A stretch of DNA of 64,000 nt. Source: Anabaena lutea FACHB-196. Its GTDB lineage: Bacteria > Cyanobacteriota > Cyanobacteriia > Cyanobacteriales > Nostocaceae. The DNA is taken from contig NZ_JACJST010000022.1 in assembly GCF_014698305.1 (NCBI RefSeq), positions 1 through 64,000 of the forward strand. Reading direction: 5' to 3'. The stretch's first letter is position 1; every line of letters begins with the position of its first letter. This document shows positions 1 to 9,084 of the stretch, piece after piece. The notes below the pieces were generated by a model, which searched no databases, had not been told where the DNA came from, and saw only the letters and a program-made list of their open reading frames with translations. Both the position numbers and the translations under genes were made by a program.

Positions 1-44
1 TAACAATTATATGATTCGAGTTCTCAGTTCCTGTTTCATTGACT

Positions 45-182
45 CTACATTAGATTCCTCTCATCCCTTATGTCAAGCCTAATTGAGATGCTCTTACCCT
101 GTTCTAATTCATCCACCAATAGTAAAGCTTCAGGAGTTTTACCCTGTTCTAGAAGTTGTCTCAGTTCTAGTAGTTCTTCCAT
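45..182 (-). pseudogene. 45-codon ORF resembling the N-terminus of small DUF29-type proteins; probable remnant
   Basis: The minus strand from the ATG at 182 reads MEELLELRQLLEQGKTPEAL and continues to a stop at 45. From memory this resembles the N-terminus of small cyanobacterial DUF29-family proteins (a helical stretch ending in LVEELEEM). Similarity breaks down after about residue 30, where a 12-bp direct repeat (taccctgttcta at 95-106 and 140-151) is present, so the rest looks lost or scrambled. The family call is recollection, not a search. Confidence 0.3.
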
Positions 183-314
183 GTTAGTTGTGTAAATTTT
201 GATTAACAATTAATATTTATTATATTTTCAATTCATTACTAAACGTACCTATGGTGGATTTTTTAAATGCAGAGAGCATAGCATGAATTTATCTGTTGGT
301 GTTTAGAGTTAACG
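183..314. other. AT-rich spacer before the WD40 gene
   Basis: Together with the remnant ORF at 45-182, the first 314 bases hold no convincing complete gene. The part from 183 to 314 is AT-rich and presumably carries the promoter of the WD40 gene, but no clear -35/-10 pair was identified. Confidence 0.4.
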
Positions 315-1298
315 ATGAAACGCATCCATGAGATTTGTGGTAAGAGTGCCTTGAAACCTAACTATTTCTCGATCAGTACGGACAACAGAACTTTAATTAC
401 CAATGCACATAGTTTGGTTTCTGGCGAAGATCAGTACGAAAATGTGAATTTCTGGGATCTAGCTACAGGTGAGTTGATTAGAGTTTTTGATTTTCGACAC
501 GACCATATTAGTTTTGGCTGTAATGAAAGATGGCTTTTAGGAATTGTTTACAATGCGAATGCCATCATTACACTGAATCTAACAACGGAAGAATATAATC
601 TTTTTGTTGATGCTGCACCAAGCTGTCTGTCTGTAAAAGAAAACAATATTTCTCCTCTTGCTATCAGTCCGTATGAACCGATTTTTGTCTGTGGAGATTT
701 TGTCTACAACTCCCCGCAGACAGGGAACATCAAGGTTTATAACTTACTAGCAGAACCTATTAGTCAAGAAATAGGTTCTATTAGGCTCCCAGTTCAAAAA
801 TTTAGGTGGAACCCTCAAGAGTATCCTGCCTGCAACTCATCTGTCTTAATTAGTCCAGATAGTAAGGTTATGCTCAGTCAGACAGTGCTTACACATTACG
901 GTTTTCATCATTTATGGGATTTACAGACAGGTGAACTGATTCGGACATTTGATGTCTTAAGTTGTGGATTAGCAGAGTGCCTTGCAGTTAACAAAATGGG
1001 ACAGATACTTGCTTGTGGTTGGAGATTAGGACAAATTCAGATTTGGGATATACTTACTGGCAATACTATTTGTTCTATAGATGGTCACTTACCTGTGACA
1101 ATGACCATGAATGGACGGCTTTTAACATACTGTAATATTGAGAGCAAAATTGTTGTTTGGGATATTGAAAGTAATCAGGAACTCTGGACGTTGAACAACA
1201 GTTCGACAAAAATTGAGCGAATTACCATAAGTCCAGATGGAAAGTGGGCTGCAAGTTACAATCAAGATCAAACAATCGAGATTTGGTGTTCGGTTTAG
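315..1298 (+). CDS. WD40-repeat protein
   Basis: A 327-residue protein made almost wholly of degenerate WD40 blades. Blade-ending motifs visible in order are VNFWDLATGEL (about residue 44), IKVYNLL, HHLWDLQTGEL (about 198), IQIWDIL, IVVWDIE and the C-terminal IEIWCSV. The blade-3 and blade-5 hydrophobic strands are poor, so it may form one six- or seven-bladed propeller. There is no signal peptide, membrane segment or effector domain, so a cytosolic scaffold role is inferred. Many cyanobacterial WD40 proteins are fused to kinases or NTPases; this one stands alone. The ATG follows a weak purine stretch (agag at 305-308). Its partner is unknown. Confidence 0.75.
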   Translation: MKRIHEICGKSALKPNYFSISTDNRTLITNAHSLVSGEDQYENVNFWDLATGELIRVFDFRHDHISFGCNERWLLGIVYNANAIITLNLTTEEYNLFVDAAPSCLSVKENNISPLAISPYEPIFVCGDFVYNSPQTGNIKVYNLLAEPISQEIGSIRLPVQKFRWNPQEYPACNSSVLISPDSKVMLSQTVLTHYGFHHLWDLQTGELIRTFDVLSCGLAECLAVNKMGQILACGWRLGQIQIWDILTGNTICSIDGHLPVTMTMNGRLLTYCNIESKIVVWDIESNQELWTLNNSSTKIERITISPDGKWAASYNQDQTIEIWCSV

Positions 1299-1440
1299 AA
1301 ATCTCCAAGTACCAGCGCAGCAATAAGTATAAATATTACCTCATTTACCTAAAATCTGCTGTATTTTCATTCTAGTATTAATTCTTCTAATACCAAAAAA
1401 GTTTATACTGCTAAAAGCTGTTTTTGGTCAATAAACGTCA

Positions 1441-2103
1441 ATGAGTACCGATAAAACCACGGAATTACCGCTTTGGGTACAAGATAGAGAAGTAGTCCTG
1501 ACTCATGATCAAGGGGTAGAATGGCGAGAAGGACAAAAGCCAGACTATTCTTATACTAATGAATTTCTACACAAAGAAAGTAAATTTAACCATCCCGAAG
1601 GTTCTTTAGAAGCGATAGCCCAAAATTTAGTTCGCACCTTTGAAATGGAAGCTTCTCATAAATTGAATCCTCAACAATGGCTTTCTATCGTTGCGGACAA
1701 ATTTAGAATGAGTAGCAACGGCGGACAACAATACACCGCTAAAGAAGTAGTTGAACAAGGAACATACAACTTATTTATAGTTGACAACGAGCATTATTGT
1801 CCAGCGGCTGAAACCTTTGAATCTTCATTTGAACTGTTTCACAAAGCCTTTCCCAACGGCTTTTTATGGGAATTAACAGAAGTCCTATCTGGACCACCTA
1901 ACGTTACCTTTAAATGGCGACATTGGGGAACATTTACAGGTACATATAAAGATTATGCACCCACAGGGGAAACAATAGAAATAACGGGTATGAGTATAGC
2001 CCGTGTAACTGAAGATTTAAAGATTGAATCTTTAGAGCATTATTTTGATAATAATGCATTCTTGCAAAAATTAACTGCTGGTGGTTGTCCCTTCCATTCT
2101 TAA
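1441..2103 (+). CDS. SnoaL-like / pathogen-related-type protein (NTF2 fold)
   Basis: A 220-residue soluble protein. The central part has the layout of SnoaL-like proteins of the NTF2 fold: an N-terminal helix pair, then strands with aromatic-rich motifs such as WRHWGTFTG (about residues 157-165) and a C-terminal LEHYFDNNAFLQKL. From memory it resembles plant 'pathogen-related' proteins and their cyanobacterial homologues, whose biochemical role is not established. It is not in an evident operon. A 9-bp perfect hairpin follows 10 bp after the stop. An enzymatic role is possible because NTF2 folds host cyclases and isomerases, but no catalytic residue can be assigned. Confidence 0.65.
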   Translation: MSTDKTTELPLWVQDREVVLTHDQGVEWREGQKPDYSYTNEFLHKESKFNHPEGSLEAIAQNLVRTFEMEASHKLNPQQWLSIVADKFRMSSNGGQQYTAKEVVEQGTYNLFIVDNEHYCPAAETFESSFELFHKAFPNGFLWELTEVLSGPPNVTFKWRHWGTFTGTYKDYAPTGETIEITGMSIARVTEDLKIESLEHYFDNNAFLQKLTAGGCPFHS

Positions 2104-2113
2104 TATATTGTAG

Positions 2114-2134
2114 GGGTTTAGCAATGCTAAACCC
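2114..2134 (+). terminator. Perfect hairpin after the SnoaL-like gene (repeat-derived)
   Basis: GGGTTTAGC (2114-2122), loop AAT, GCTAAACCC (2126-2134). There is no T-tract, so it is a weak intrinsic terminator at best. The same core (GGGGTTTAGC...GCTAAACCCC) recurs near 31181-31211, so it belongs to a dispersed palindromic repeat family. Confidence 0.45.
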
Positions 2135-2177
2135 TCACAAATTGACGGATATATAGATTTTATTTACCATAATTTAA

Positions 2178-3638
2178 ATGGTAAATTTTAATATGAATAT
2201 TTCTAGCAACACCTCATTAATAGAAGTTCGCACTGCATTAAAACAAATTTGGGGTTATGATGATTTTCGTCCCCCCCAAGGGGAAATTGTCAGAACTTTA
2301 TTATCCCAAAAAGACGCATTAATTATTATGCCCACAGGTGGGGGAAAATCAATTTGTTTTCAACTTCCCGCATTATTGAAAACCGGATTAACTTTAGTAG
2401 TTTCTCCCTTAGTAGCACTAATGGAAAACCAAGTAGAAGAACTGCGACAGAGAAATCAAAAAGCCGCACTTTTACATAGTGAATTACCTACTTCTCAGCG
2501 TCGTGCAACTTTACAAGCTTTAGAAAAACAACAATTAAGATTATTATATTTATCACCAGAAACTTTACTCAGTCCCCCGGTTTGGGAAAGATTATCTCAT
2601 CCCCAATTACAAATTAATGGAATTATCCTGGATGAAGCTCATTGTTTAGTACAATGGGGTGATACATTTCGTCCAGCTTATCGGCGTTTAGGTGCAGTTC
2701 GTCCAGCGTTATTAAAATCAAAACCACCAGGAACTAAAATTAGTTTAGCAGCTTTTACCGCAACGGCTGATCCTTCAGCACAAAAGATTATTTCTACAGT
2801 TTTACAATTACACCAACCTGATAGTTTTAAACTTAATCCTTACCGTCCAAATTTACATCTTAGTATTCGTATTGCTTGGACACCAAAAGGAAGAAAACAA
2901 CAATTATTAAAGTTTATTCAAAATCGACCAAATCAAACAGGTTTAATTTATGTCCGCACTCGGAAAGATAGCGAAAATTTAGCAGAGTGGTTAACAGAAA
3001 TGGGATATAAAACTGCTAGTTATCATGCAGGATTAGGTGCAACAGAAAGACGCGCAGTAGAAACAAGTTGGTTAGGTGGAAAAATACCGTTTGTTGTTTG
3101 TACCTGCGCTTTTGGAATGGGGATTAATAAAAGTAATGTGCGCTGGGTAATTCATTTTCATGCACCACATTTGCTATCTGAATATGTGCAAGAAATGGGA
3201 CGTGCTGGAAGAGATGGAAAACCAGCGGAAGCCTTAACTTTAATCAGTGAACCAACGGGTTTTCTAGATGCTGAAGATAAACAAAGACAGCAATTTTTTC
3301 AAGAACAAATGTTGAAGCAACAACAAAAAGCCCAACAGTTAGCGAAAAAATTACCAAAACAGGGAGAAGTAAATGCTGTAACGCGACAATTTCCTGATGC
3401 TGCAACGGCGCTTTCTTTACTTCATAGTAGTGGACAATTGCAATGGCTTGATCCTTTTAATTATGTGATTTCTTCAAAATCAGGAAATCAGCCACAAATG
3501 CAATTACAAGCTGCTAAACAAATGAATGAATATTTGCATACTAAAAAGTGTCGTTGGCAATTTTTATTAAATGCTTTTGGTTTTGGTAAAGAATCTGCAA
3601 ATTGGCGTTGTGGACATTGTGATAATTGTCGAATTTGA
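2178..3638 (+). CDS. recQ: RecQ-family ATP-dependent DNA helicase (short form)
   Basis: A 486-residue superfamily 2 helicase. It has the RecQ motif 0 (WGYDDFRPPQ), Walker A TGGGKS in motif I, DEAH box DEAHCLVQWG, motif III AFTATAD, motif V GMGINKSNVRWV and motif VI QEMGRAGRDGKP. At the C-terminus the zinc-binding cysteines are visible (KKCRW..., CGHCDNCRI), but the winged-helix and HRDC domains of long RecQ proteins (about 600-700 residues) are absent. It presumably unwinds forked DNA 3'-5' in recombination repair. An ATG eight codons into the ORF sits next to the first one, so the start is uncertain by a few codons. A second, long RecQ elsewhere in the genome is likely. Confidence 0.9.
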   Translation: MVNFNMNISSNTSLIEVRTALKQIWGYDDFRPPQGEIVRTLLSQKDALIIMPTGGGKSICFQLPALLKTGLTLVVSPLVALMENQVEELRQRNQKAALLHSELPTSQRRATLQALEKQQLRLLYLSPETLLSPPVWERLSHPQLQINGIILDEAHCLVQWGDTFRPAYRRLGAVRPALLKSKPPGTKISLAAFTATADPSAQKIISTVLQLHQPDSFKLNPYRPNLHLSIRIAWTPKGRKQQLLKFIQNRPNQTGLIYVRTRKDSENLAEWLTEMGYKTASYHAGLGATERRAVETSWLGGKIPFVVCTCAFGMGINKSNVRWVIHFHAPHLLSEYVQEMGRAGRDGKPAEALTLISEPTGFLDAEDKQRQQFFQEQMLKQQQKAQQLAKKLPKQGEVNAVTRQFPDAATALSLLHSSGQLQWLDPFNYVISSKSGNQPQMQLQAAKQMNEYLHTKKCRWQFLLNAFGFGKESANWRCGHCDNCRI

Positions 3639-3644
3639 TTTGTG

Positions 3645-3673
3645 TGTACATCGTACGCCTAAAATGCTATAAT
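3645..3673 (+). promoter_or_regulatory. Candidate sigma-A promoter of the TacA/TacT-like operon
   Basis: TGTACA (3645-3650), a 17-base spacer and a perfect TATAAT (3668-3673) lie 31 bases upstream of the antitoxin start. The sequence around the -35 (gtgtgtacatcgtacgc) is partly palindromic and could be the antitoxin operator, as these operons usually autoregulate. Confidence 0.5.
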
Positions 3674-3704
3674 CTGAATTTAGGATGTTCGCTAAATCGC
3701 CAAG

Positions 3705-3989
3705 ATGTTAGAAACCTCTTCACCCAAAGACAGTAGAGTTGATTTGAGGGTTACACAAGAGCAAAAAGAACTCTTAGAACAAGCAGCAGCCCTTAAAGGA
3801 GTTTCCTTGACTGCTTATACCCTTTCTCATCTGCTTCCCATTGCTAGACAGGAAATAGATTCCCACGAAAGACTAGTTTTATCAAGTCGGGATAGGGATT
3901 TATTTATGTCTGTAATAGAAAATCCTCCACAACTAAAGGGAAAACTCAAAACTACCCTGAAAAAGTTTCGGGATAAATATGACAAATAG
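3705..3989 (+). CDS. DUF1778 (TacA-like) ribbon-helix-helix antitoxin
   Basis: A 94-residue protein with the DUF1778 signature: an N-terminal RHH strand (RVDLRVTQEQKELLEQAA), the helix-turn-helix region ending LTAYTLSHLLPIARQEI, and a C-terminal arm with the usual RDRDLFMSVIENPP that wraps the toxin. In TacAT-type modules the antitoxin binds operator DNA as a dimer and neutralises the acetyltransferase toxin. The next gene overlaps it by 11 bases, which indicates translational coupling. A good promoter lies directly upstream. Confidence 0.88.
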   Translation: MLETSSPKDSRVDLRVTQEQKELLEQAAALKGVSLTAYTLSHLLPIARQEIDSHERLVLSSRDRDLFMSVIENPPQLKGKLKTTLKKFRDKYDK

Positions 3990-4500
3990 CGAGGAGAGAT
4001 GGAATTTTCTACCGATTGAGAAGAAATATAAAAAGAATTCTTTTGACTGTGGTTATCAAGTTCTTAATGACTATCTAAAAAAATATGCTGGACAAAACCA
4101 TCAAAAAGGTATTGCTAAAACCTTTGTGGCGGTGAAAGAATCAGGAAGTATGAAAGTTGATGGTTACTATACACTGAGCGCGAGTATTATTGAGTATGAA
4201 TTCTTGCCTGAATCTTATCAAAAAAGAATACCTGCTTATCCGATTCCTGCTACTTTAATTGGTAAGTTGGCAGTTGATAATACTGTAAAGGGACAAGGTT
4301 TAGGGGGAGAACTTTTAGCAGATGCATTATATCGTATTGTTCGCGCTGCTCAAGAAATTGGTATTTTTGCAGTAAGAGTTGATGCTATAGATTTACAAGC
4401 TAAGGAATTTTATCTAAAACATGAGTTTATTCCTTTTTTAGATCGGGAATTATCTTTGTTTTTACCTGTAGAAACAATTTCTAAAGAGTTTGATTTTTAA
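3979..4500 (+). CDS. GNAT acetyltransferase toxin (TacT-like)
   Basis: A 173-residue GNAT-fold protein, the expected partner of the DUF1778 antitoxin. The N-terminus has the family motif FDCGYQVLNDYLKKYA, the core has GYYTLSAS and IGKLAVD, and the acetyl-CoA loop is KGQGLGGELLADAL. Motif FYLKHEFIPF near the C-terminus carries the usual catalytic-region tyrosine. Characterised relatives acetylate the amino group of charged tRNAs and stop translation; the substrate here is inferred only. The gene overlaps the antitoxin by 11 bases and appears intact. Confidence 0.88.
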   Translation: MTNSEERWNFLPIEKKYKKNSFDCGYQVLNDYLKKYAGQNHQKGIAKTFVAVKESGSMKVDGYYTLSASIIEYEFLPESYQKRIPAYPIPATLIGKLAVDNTVKGQGLGGELLADALYRIVRAAQEIGIFAVRVDAIDLQAKEFYLKHEFIPFLDRELSLFLPVETISKEFDF

Positions 4501-4519
4501 CATTTATATGCAGTAAATA

Positions 4520-5260
4520 TTAGTTCAAAGATTCTAAAAAAGGACGTATTCCTCCACTGTAAAGTAAGTCTTGCATTTTAAAATCACCGGAATATTTTAT
4601 TTCTGCTGTGGGTTTAAAACCTGCGATTATACAATCGCATTCACTTGATATCTTGTCTACCACAATATAATTCATTAACAATATACAAATAAGAACTTTA
4701 TTTTGATGAATTTCTTCTGATTGGATATTCCACTTTATGCTATCTATTCTAGTCATCCTATCTTGCCAAAGATAAAATCCACACTCATCTACATCATCTT
4801 CACTTAATTTATTTTTGCATATATCTCTTAAGGATATTCGATTTAAGGTTTTAGTTTTTACCTGTATACCAATATGTTTATTATTTTTAACTAAAAAATC
4901 TATTCCACCATCTCCACCAGAATGAATTTTATAATCCACCCCTGTAATTAGGTTGTTTAAATAGACTTTGACTGCTTCTTCTCCAAGTTTACCTATCTTG
5001 TAGTTCATATAAGAATCTACAGCAGGTTCATGATTATATTTTTCAGCTAACTCACCACAAAATCTATCAATCTTTTCTTCATCAAGTGCTGAAATTATAA
5101 TTCGTTCGCTTGGGTATGATCTTTCACAGTAAAATGGGTGATAATTGAAATGACTGAGGGTAAGATTATCATATTCTGGGTTGCTTAAGCTGTACTTTAA
5201 TCTTTGAATAAAGTCTTGTTGCTGCGCCTGTAAAACTTTTTGCCAAGTCAGTTCTTTCAT
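4520..5260 (-). CDS. DUF4365-like protein with a PD-(D/E)XK-type nuclease core
   Basis: A 246-residue protein convergent with the toxin gene. Residues about 95-150 hold the pattern of a restriction-endonuclease-like core: KIGKLGEEAVKVYL, GGDGGIDFLV and GIQVKTK. The aspartate of GIDF and the lysine of QVKTK match the D-(E/Q)XK catalytic set seen in DUF4365 and Mrr-like proteins, with Q replacing E as in many members. The N-terminal ~80 and C-terminal ~90 residues are not recognised. It sits next to a toxin-antitoxin pair, so a defence or DNA-processing role is plausible but unproven. Confidence 0.55.
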   Translation of the reverse strand: MKELTWQKVLQAQQQDFIQRLKYSLSNPEYDNLTLSHFNYHPFYCERSYPSERIIISALDEEKIDRFCGELAEKYNHEPAVDSYMNYKIGKLGEEAVKVYLNNLITGVDYKIHSGGDGGIDFLVKNNKHIGIQVKTKTLNRISLRDICKNKLSEDDVDECGFYLWQDRMTRIDSIKWNIQSEEIHQNKVLICILLMNYIVVDKISSECDCIIAGFKPTAEIKYSGDFKMQDLLYSGGIRPFLESLN

Positions 5261-5307
5261 GATTCATGCTGATTTGAAATCGTTGGTTCATTTCAAAGAA
5301 TTATCAA

Positions 5308-5326
5308 GGGCGGGGAAACCCCGCCC
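5308..5326 (-). terminator. GC-rich perfect hairpin downstream of pheS
   Basis: GGGCGGGG (5308-5315), loop AAA, CCCCGCCC (5319-5326) lies just past the pheS stop on the minus strand. The T-tract is poor. The GGGGAAACCCCGCCCC core looks like a dispersed repeat that could serve as terminator. Confidence 0.45.
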
Positions 5327-5331
5327 CTACA

Positions 5332-6324
5332 TTAAAACTGCTGCAAAAAGCGCAAATCGCTATTATACAAACGGCGAATATCGTCAATTTGATGTAAAAC
5401 CATCGCAAAGCGTTCTACACCAAAACCAGCAGCAAAACCACTATAAATCTCTGGATCATAACCCACAGATTTTAATACATTCGGGTCAACCATTCCGCAC
5501 CCCATGACTTCTAACCAGCGTCCATTCCACTGCAAATCAACTTCCGCAGAAGGTTCAGTAAAAGGGAAATAACTAGCGCGGAAACGAATTGGTAAATCAC
5601 CAAAAATCGCTTGTAAAAATACCTTAACTGTGCCTTTGAGGTCTGTAAAACTCAGTCCTTCATCAATGGCTAAGAGTTCAATTTGATGGAAAACTGCGGA
5701 GTGGGTAGCATCTACATCATCTCTTCGATAAACTCGTCCTGGGGCGACAATTCTAATCGGTGGTTCTTCCTTTTCCATGTGGCGAATTTGCACCGATGAA
5801 GTATGAGTCCGCAGTAAATTCCCATCTGGTAAATAGAAGGTATCCTGCATATCACGGGCTGGGTGGTCAGGTGGGGTGTTGAGAGCTTCAAAATTGTAGT
5901 AATCTGTTTCCATCTCCGACCCTTGAGCCACGGTGTAGCCCATACCGACAAAGATATCCAACGCCTGGTCAATGATACCATTGAGGGGATGAATGCGACC
6001 TTGGGGGCGGTAAATACCGGGCATAGTCACATCTAAAGTTTCAGACTCTAGCTGTGCTTGAATTTGAGCAGATTCTAAAACGGTGCGTTGCTGGTCAAGA
6101 GAGTTTTGGATGGCTTCTTTAACTGTATTAGCGATCGCGCCAATTTTGGGACGTTCCTCCGCACTCATTTGTCCCATGCTGCGTAACAGCGCCCCCAATT
6201 GCCCTTTTTTGCCCAAATAGTTAACTCGCAGTTCTTCCAGGCGTTCCAGGGTATCAGCAGATGCGATCGCTGCTTCTCCTTCTTGGCGCAATGCTAAAAG
6301 TTGATCCTCTAAATTGCTAGTCAT
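5332..6324 (-). CDS. pheS: Phenylalanine--tRNA ligase alpha subunit
   Basis: A 330-residue class II aminoacyl-tRNA synthetase subunit that charges tRNA-Phe as an alpha2beta2 enzyme with PheT. Visible parts are the N-terminal coiled-coil tRNA-binding arm (residues 1-90, with [11 protein letters not shown]), motif 1 around [19 protein letters not shown], motif 2 around [18 protein letters not shown], and motif 3 [20 protein letters not shown] near the C-terminus. Length is normal. pheT is not adjacent, as is usual in cyanobacteria. A HIP1 octamer lies in the coding sequence near 6130. Confidence 0.97.
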   Translation of the reverse strand: MTSNLEDQLLALRQEGEAAIASADTLERLEELRVNYLGKKGQLGALLRSMGQMSAEERPKIGAIANTVKEAIQNSLDQQRTVLESAQIQAQLESETLDVTMPGIYRPQGRIHPLNGIIDQALDIFVGMGYTVAQGSEMETDYYNFEALNTPPDHPARDMQDTFYLPDGNLLRTHTSSVQIRHMEKEEPPIRIVAPGRVYRRDDVDATHSAVFHQIELLAIDEGLSFTDLKGTVKVFLQAIFGDLPIRFRASYFPFTEPSAEVDLQWNGRWLEVMGCGMVDPNVLKSVGYDPEIYSGFAAGFGVERFAMVLHQIDDIRRLYNSDLRFLQQF

Positions 6325-6643
6325 TAGTCATTATCTTGAGTTATTAGTCATCAAAAAAGGGAACAGCGAATAGAGAACAGAGAACAAAATTTCCTATTTC
6401 CTGTACCTTCACTTTCATGGCAGATTTCAGGTGGACTATGAAACCCGATTTGAAACTCCCTGTTCCCTGTTACCTCATTAATAGTCTATAGTCCAAAGTT
6501 ATGGACTGGAGAATAAATAAGCTTTGTAATATGCCATTAATAAACTAGACTATTTCTCTTTTTAGCAGTTTAGAGGTATTTTTTATTCTTCACTTGTGAC
6601 CGCAGACACTGACAACCGACCCTTAACTGATGAATATCGAAGT
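6325..6643. other. Divergent spacer between pheS and surE
   Basis: This spacer between two divergent genes must hold promoters for both. It contains short imperfect repeats of gaacag/ctgttc (near 6362-6385 and 6452-6472) that can pair across about 80 bases. No ORF is convincing apart from the possible 16-codon GTG extension of surE from 6596. Confidence 0.35.
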
Positions 6644-7441
6644 ATGAAATTACTAATTAGCAACGATGACGGCATTTCTGCCCTGGGTATCCGTACCTTA
6701 GCTAACTGCTTGGCAGAAGCGGGTCATGATATTACAGTAGTTTGCCCAGATCGAGAGCGTTCAGCAACAGGACACGGACTAACATTACATCAACCAATTC
6801 GCGCCGAAATAGTGGAATCACTTTTTCATCCTGCCATCAAAGCATGGGCTTGTGATGGCACACCATCCGATTGCGTAAAATTGGCATTGTGGGCATTACT
6901 AGATTCGCGCCCTGATCTAGTGCTATCAGGCATTAATCAAGGTGCCAATTTAGGAACAGAAATTCTTTACTCTGGAACTGTTTCCGCCGCAATGGAAGGA
7001 GTGATAGAAGGAATTTCCAGCATCGCCCTAAGTCTTGCCAGTCATACATACAAAGACTTTCACCCAGCTGCGAACTTTGCCAAACTCCTAGTAGATCAGC
7101 TAGTAGCAGAACCTCTCTGTGACTTGATGTTGCTTAACGTCAATATTCCTCCCGTCCCGTCGGCAGAAATTGCTGGTGTCACTTTTACCCGTCAGGGAGT
7201 GCGCCGCTACGTTGATGTTTTTGACAAAAGAGTAGATCCACGAGGAAAAACTTACTACTGGTTAACAGGAGAGATTTTAGAGGATGTAGAACCGCCCACA
7301 GGGTTGAATTTACCGCTAAACATTCCCATCGATGTGCAGGTGATCCGTGAAAACTACATCAGTATTACCCCATTGCAATACAATCTTACTTATGCCAATG
7401 CACTGCAACAATTATCGCAACGGGAATTTAAACTTCCGTAA
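6644..7441 (+). CDS. surE: 5'/3'-nucleotidase SurE
   Basis: SurE is a divalent-metal-dependent phosphatase for nucleoside 5'- and 3'-monophosphates and short polyphosphate. The protein opens with the invariant [10 protein letters not shown] metal-binding motif, followed by [24 protein letters not shown] and [20 protein letters not shown], all SurE hallmarks. I start at the ATG at 6644 (265 residues) because family members begin exactly there. An in-frame GTG at 6596 would add 16 unrelated residues. Length is normal for the family. Confidence 0.95.
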   Translation: MKLLISNDDGISALGIRTLANCLAEAGHDITVVCPDRERSATGHGLTLHQPIRAEIVESLFHPAIKAWACDGTPSDCVKLALWALLDSRPDLVLSGINQGANLGTEILYSGTVSAAMEGVIEGISSIALSLASHTYKDFHPAANFAKLLVDQLVAEPLCDLMLLNVNIPPVPSAEIAGVTFTRQGVRRYVDVFDKRVDPRGKTYYWLTGEILEDVEPPTGLNLPLNIPIDVQVIRENYISITPLQYNLTYANALQQLSQREFKLP

Positions 7442-7733
7442 ATTTTTGGTTTTCTGATTCAGACACCAGACGAAATTAAATTCATGACCGCACAATTTAA
7501 GCTATAAAAAAGTGAGGAGATATATTGAAATCACTAAATAAGTATAAACTCTAATATCGTGAAAAATGGTATACTTGAATACACCAGTCGTAATTTTCCA
7601 AAAAGTCCTTAAACAGGGTATGATGTTTTACCAATAAAGACCTAGTAACAAAGGTAGTAAGACAGCATAAACTAAAAAAAATAAGACCAATCCTTTTTAA
7701 TCGATCGCCCGCTCAGTCCAGCAACCAACACCC

Positions 7734-8627
7734 ATGTCTAGGATAGAGAACCAGTTTACAGTACAATTTTGGGGCGTCAGGGGCAGCATCCCCTGTCCAG
7801 GTATAAAAACCGTCCGTTATGGGGGTAATACCCCTTGCATAGCAATGCAAGTGGGCGGTAAGCGCTTAATTTTTGATTGTGGTACAGGAGTTCATGTTTT
7901 GGGGCAATCTTTGTTACCCCAAATGCCCGTAGAAGGTCACATATTCTTTACTCATAGCCACTGGGATCATATGCAGGGGTTTCCTTTCTTTACCCCAGCA
8001 TTTATCAAAGGTAATAAATTTAATATCTACGGAGCGATCGCACCAGATGGCTCGACAATTGAGCAAAGGCTCAATGATCAGATGCTTCATCCCAACTTCC
8101 CCGTACCCTTGCAGATTATGCAAGCACACTTGAATTTCTACAACATTAAAGCGGGACAACCAATCGAAATCGAGGACATTTTCATAGAAACTGCACCTTT
8201 AAACCATCCAGGTGAAGCCGTAGGATATAGAGTTAACTGGCGAGGTGGTTCTGCTGTTTACATCACAGATACTGAACATTTTCAAAATAAATTGGATGAA
8301 AATGTCCTGTGGCTGTCCCGTGATGCCGACATCGTCATTTACGATTCCACCTACACAGATGATGAATACTATTCTCCAAAATCACCAAAAATTGGTTGGG
8401 GACATTCCACCTGGCAAGAAGCTGTAAAAATAGCACAAGCAGCCAACGTCAAAACCCTGGTGATTTATCACCATGACCCCGCCCACAACGATGATTTTTT
8501 AGATAATGTCGGCAAAGAAGCAGTTGAGAAATTTCCTGGTGCAATCATGGCACGGGAAGGATTAGTGCTTCAGGTTCCAGTCTTAGATCCTTTCACAGAA
8601 TCTTTTTCTGTCAGCAAGTTAGTGTAA
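7734..8627 (+). CDS. MBL-fold metallo-hydrolase
   Basis: A 297-residue metallo-beta-lactamase-fold enzyme. The start VQFWGVRGSIPCPG and the early GGNTPCIAM are typical of the cyclic-phosphodiesterase-like/PhnP-related branch. The dinuclear zinc motif is HSHWDH (H74, H76, D78, H79), later ligands are HPGEAVGYR and TDTEH, and the last histidine lies in VIYHHDPAHNDD. The substrate cannot be read from sequence; a phosphodiester or cyclic nucleotide is the family expectation. It is alone between two long spacers. Start ATG at 7734 matches the conserved N-terminus. Confidence 0.85.
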   Translation: MSRIENQFTVQFWGVRGSIPCPGIKTVRYGGNTPCIAMQVGGKRLIFDCGTGVHVLGQSLLPQMPVEGHIFFTHSHWDHMQGFPFFTPAFIKGNKFNIYGAIAPDGSTIEQRLNDQMLHPNFPVPLQIMQAHLNFYNIKAGQPIEIEDIFIETAPLNHPGEAVGYRVNWRGGSAVYITDTEHFQNKLDENVLWLSRDADIVIYDSTYTDDEYYSPKSPKIGWGHSTWQEAVKIAQAANVKTLVIYHHDPAHNDDFLDNVGKEAVEKFPGAIMAREGLVLQVPVLDPFTESFSVSKLV

Positions 8628-9084
8628 TTTCTAATTGATAATGCGTAATAGTGCCGACCGTTTCGTTAGGGATAAGTAATTATCACCCCATGTTTAAAGC
8701 CAGGGGCTTGTAACCTTGAATTACGTTGGCGTAGCCTGCTATAAGCACTATTACGAATTACGTTGGCGGTAGCCTGCCGTAGGCACTATTACGAATTAGT
8801 AATTATTTGGTCAGTGTAAAGATTCTCAATTTGAGGGATTTATAGATTTTAGATTAGATTGGTGATCAGGAGCTTTCAGCGTCAGAGCATACCTATTGCT
8901 TAGATGGCGACAACTGGTAAATTAACTTTATAGTTTCACCAACAGCCCAAAAAAAGCCGCTAGATGCCTCTCTAAGGGCTGAGGGTAGGTAAACAACTCC
9001 CCCTAGCAAAAAAGGGGCTATGGTTCCCCTCACAGGGTTGCCCAGCGCTGATAGCTAAGATAAACCTAAAATCCCAGAATCCAC
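8628..9084. repeat. Repeat-rich spacer upstream of ribF
   Basis: Bases 8641-8800 contain at least two copies of a ~35-bp unit with the core ttggcg(g)tagcctgc and gcactattacgaatta. A reverse copy of the start (gtgccgaccgtttcgttagg, 8651-8670) also occurs at 43014-43040 as cctaacgaaacggtcggcac. Further copies of the family lie at 33145-33180, 43030-43107, 44236-44275 and 52420-52450. From 8800 to 9084 I see no gene. A C/G-rich stretch at 8995-9045 can form hairpins, but it does not match the FMN riboswitch consensus as I know it. Confidence 0.7.

Noticed and set aside
8880-9084. Possible FMN riboswitch or other structured RNA before ribF
   Set aside because: Short G/C stems exist, but the conserved FMN-aptamer segments are not present as I know them.
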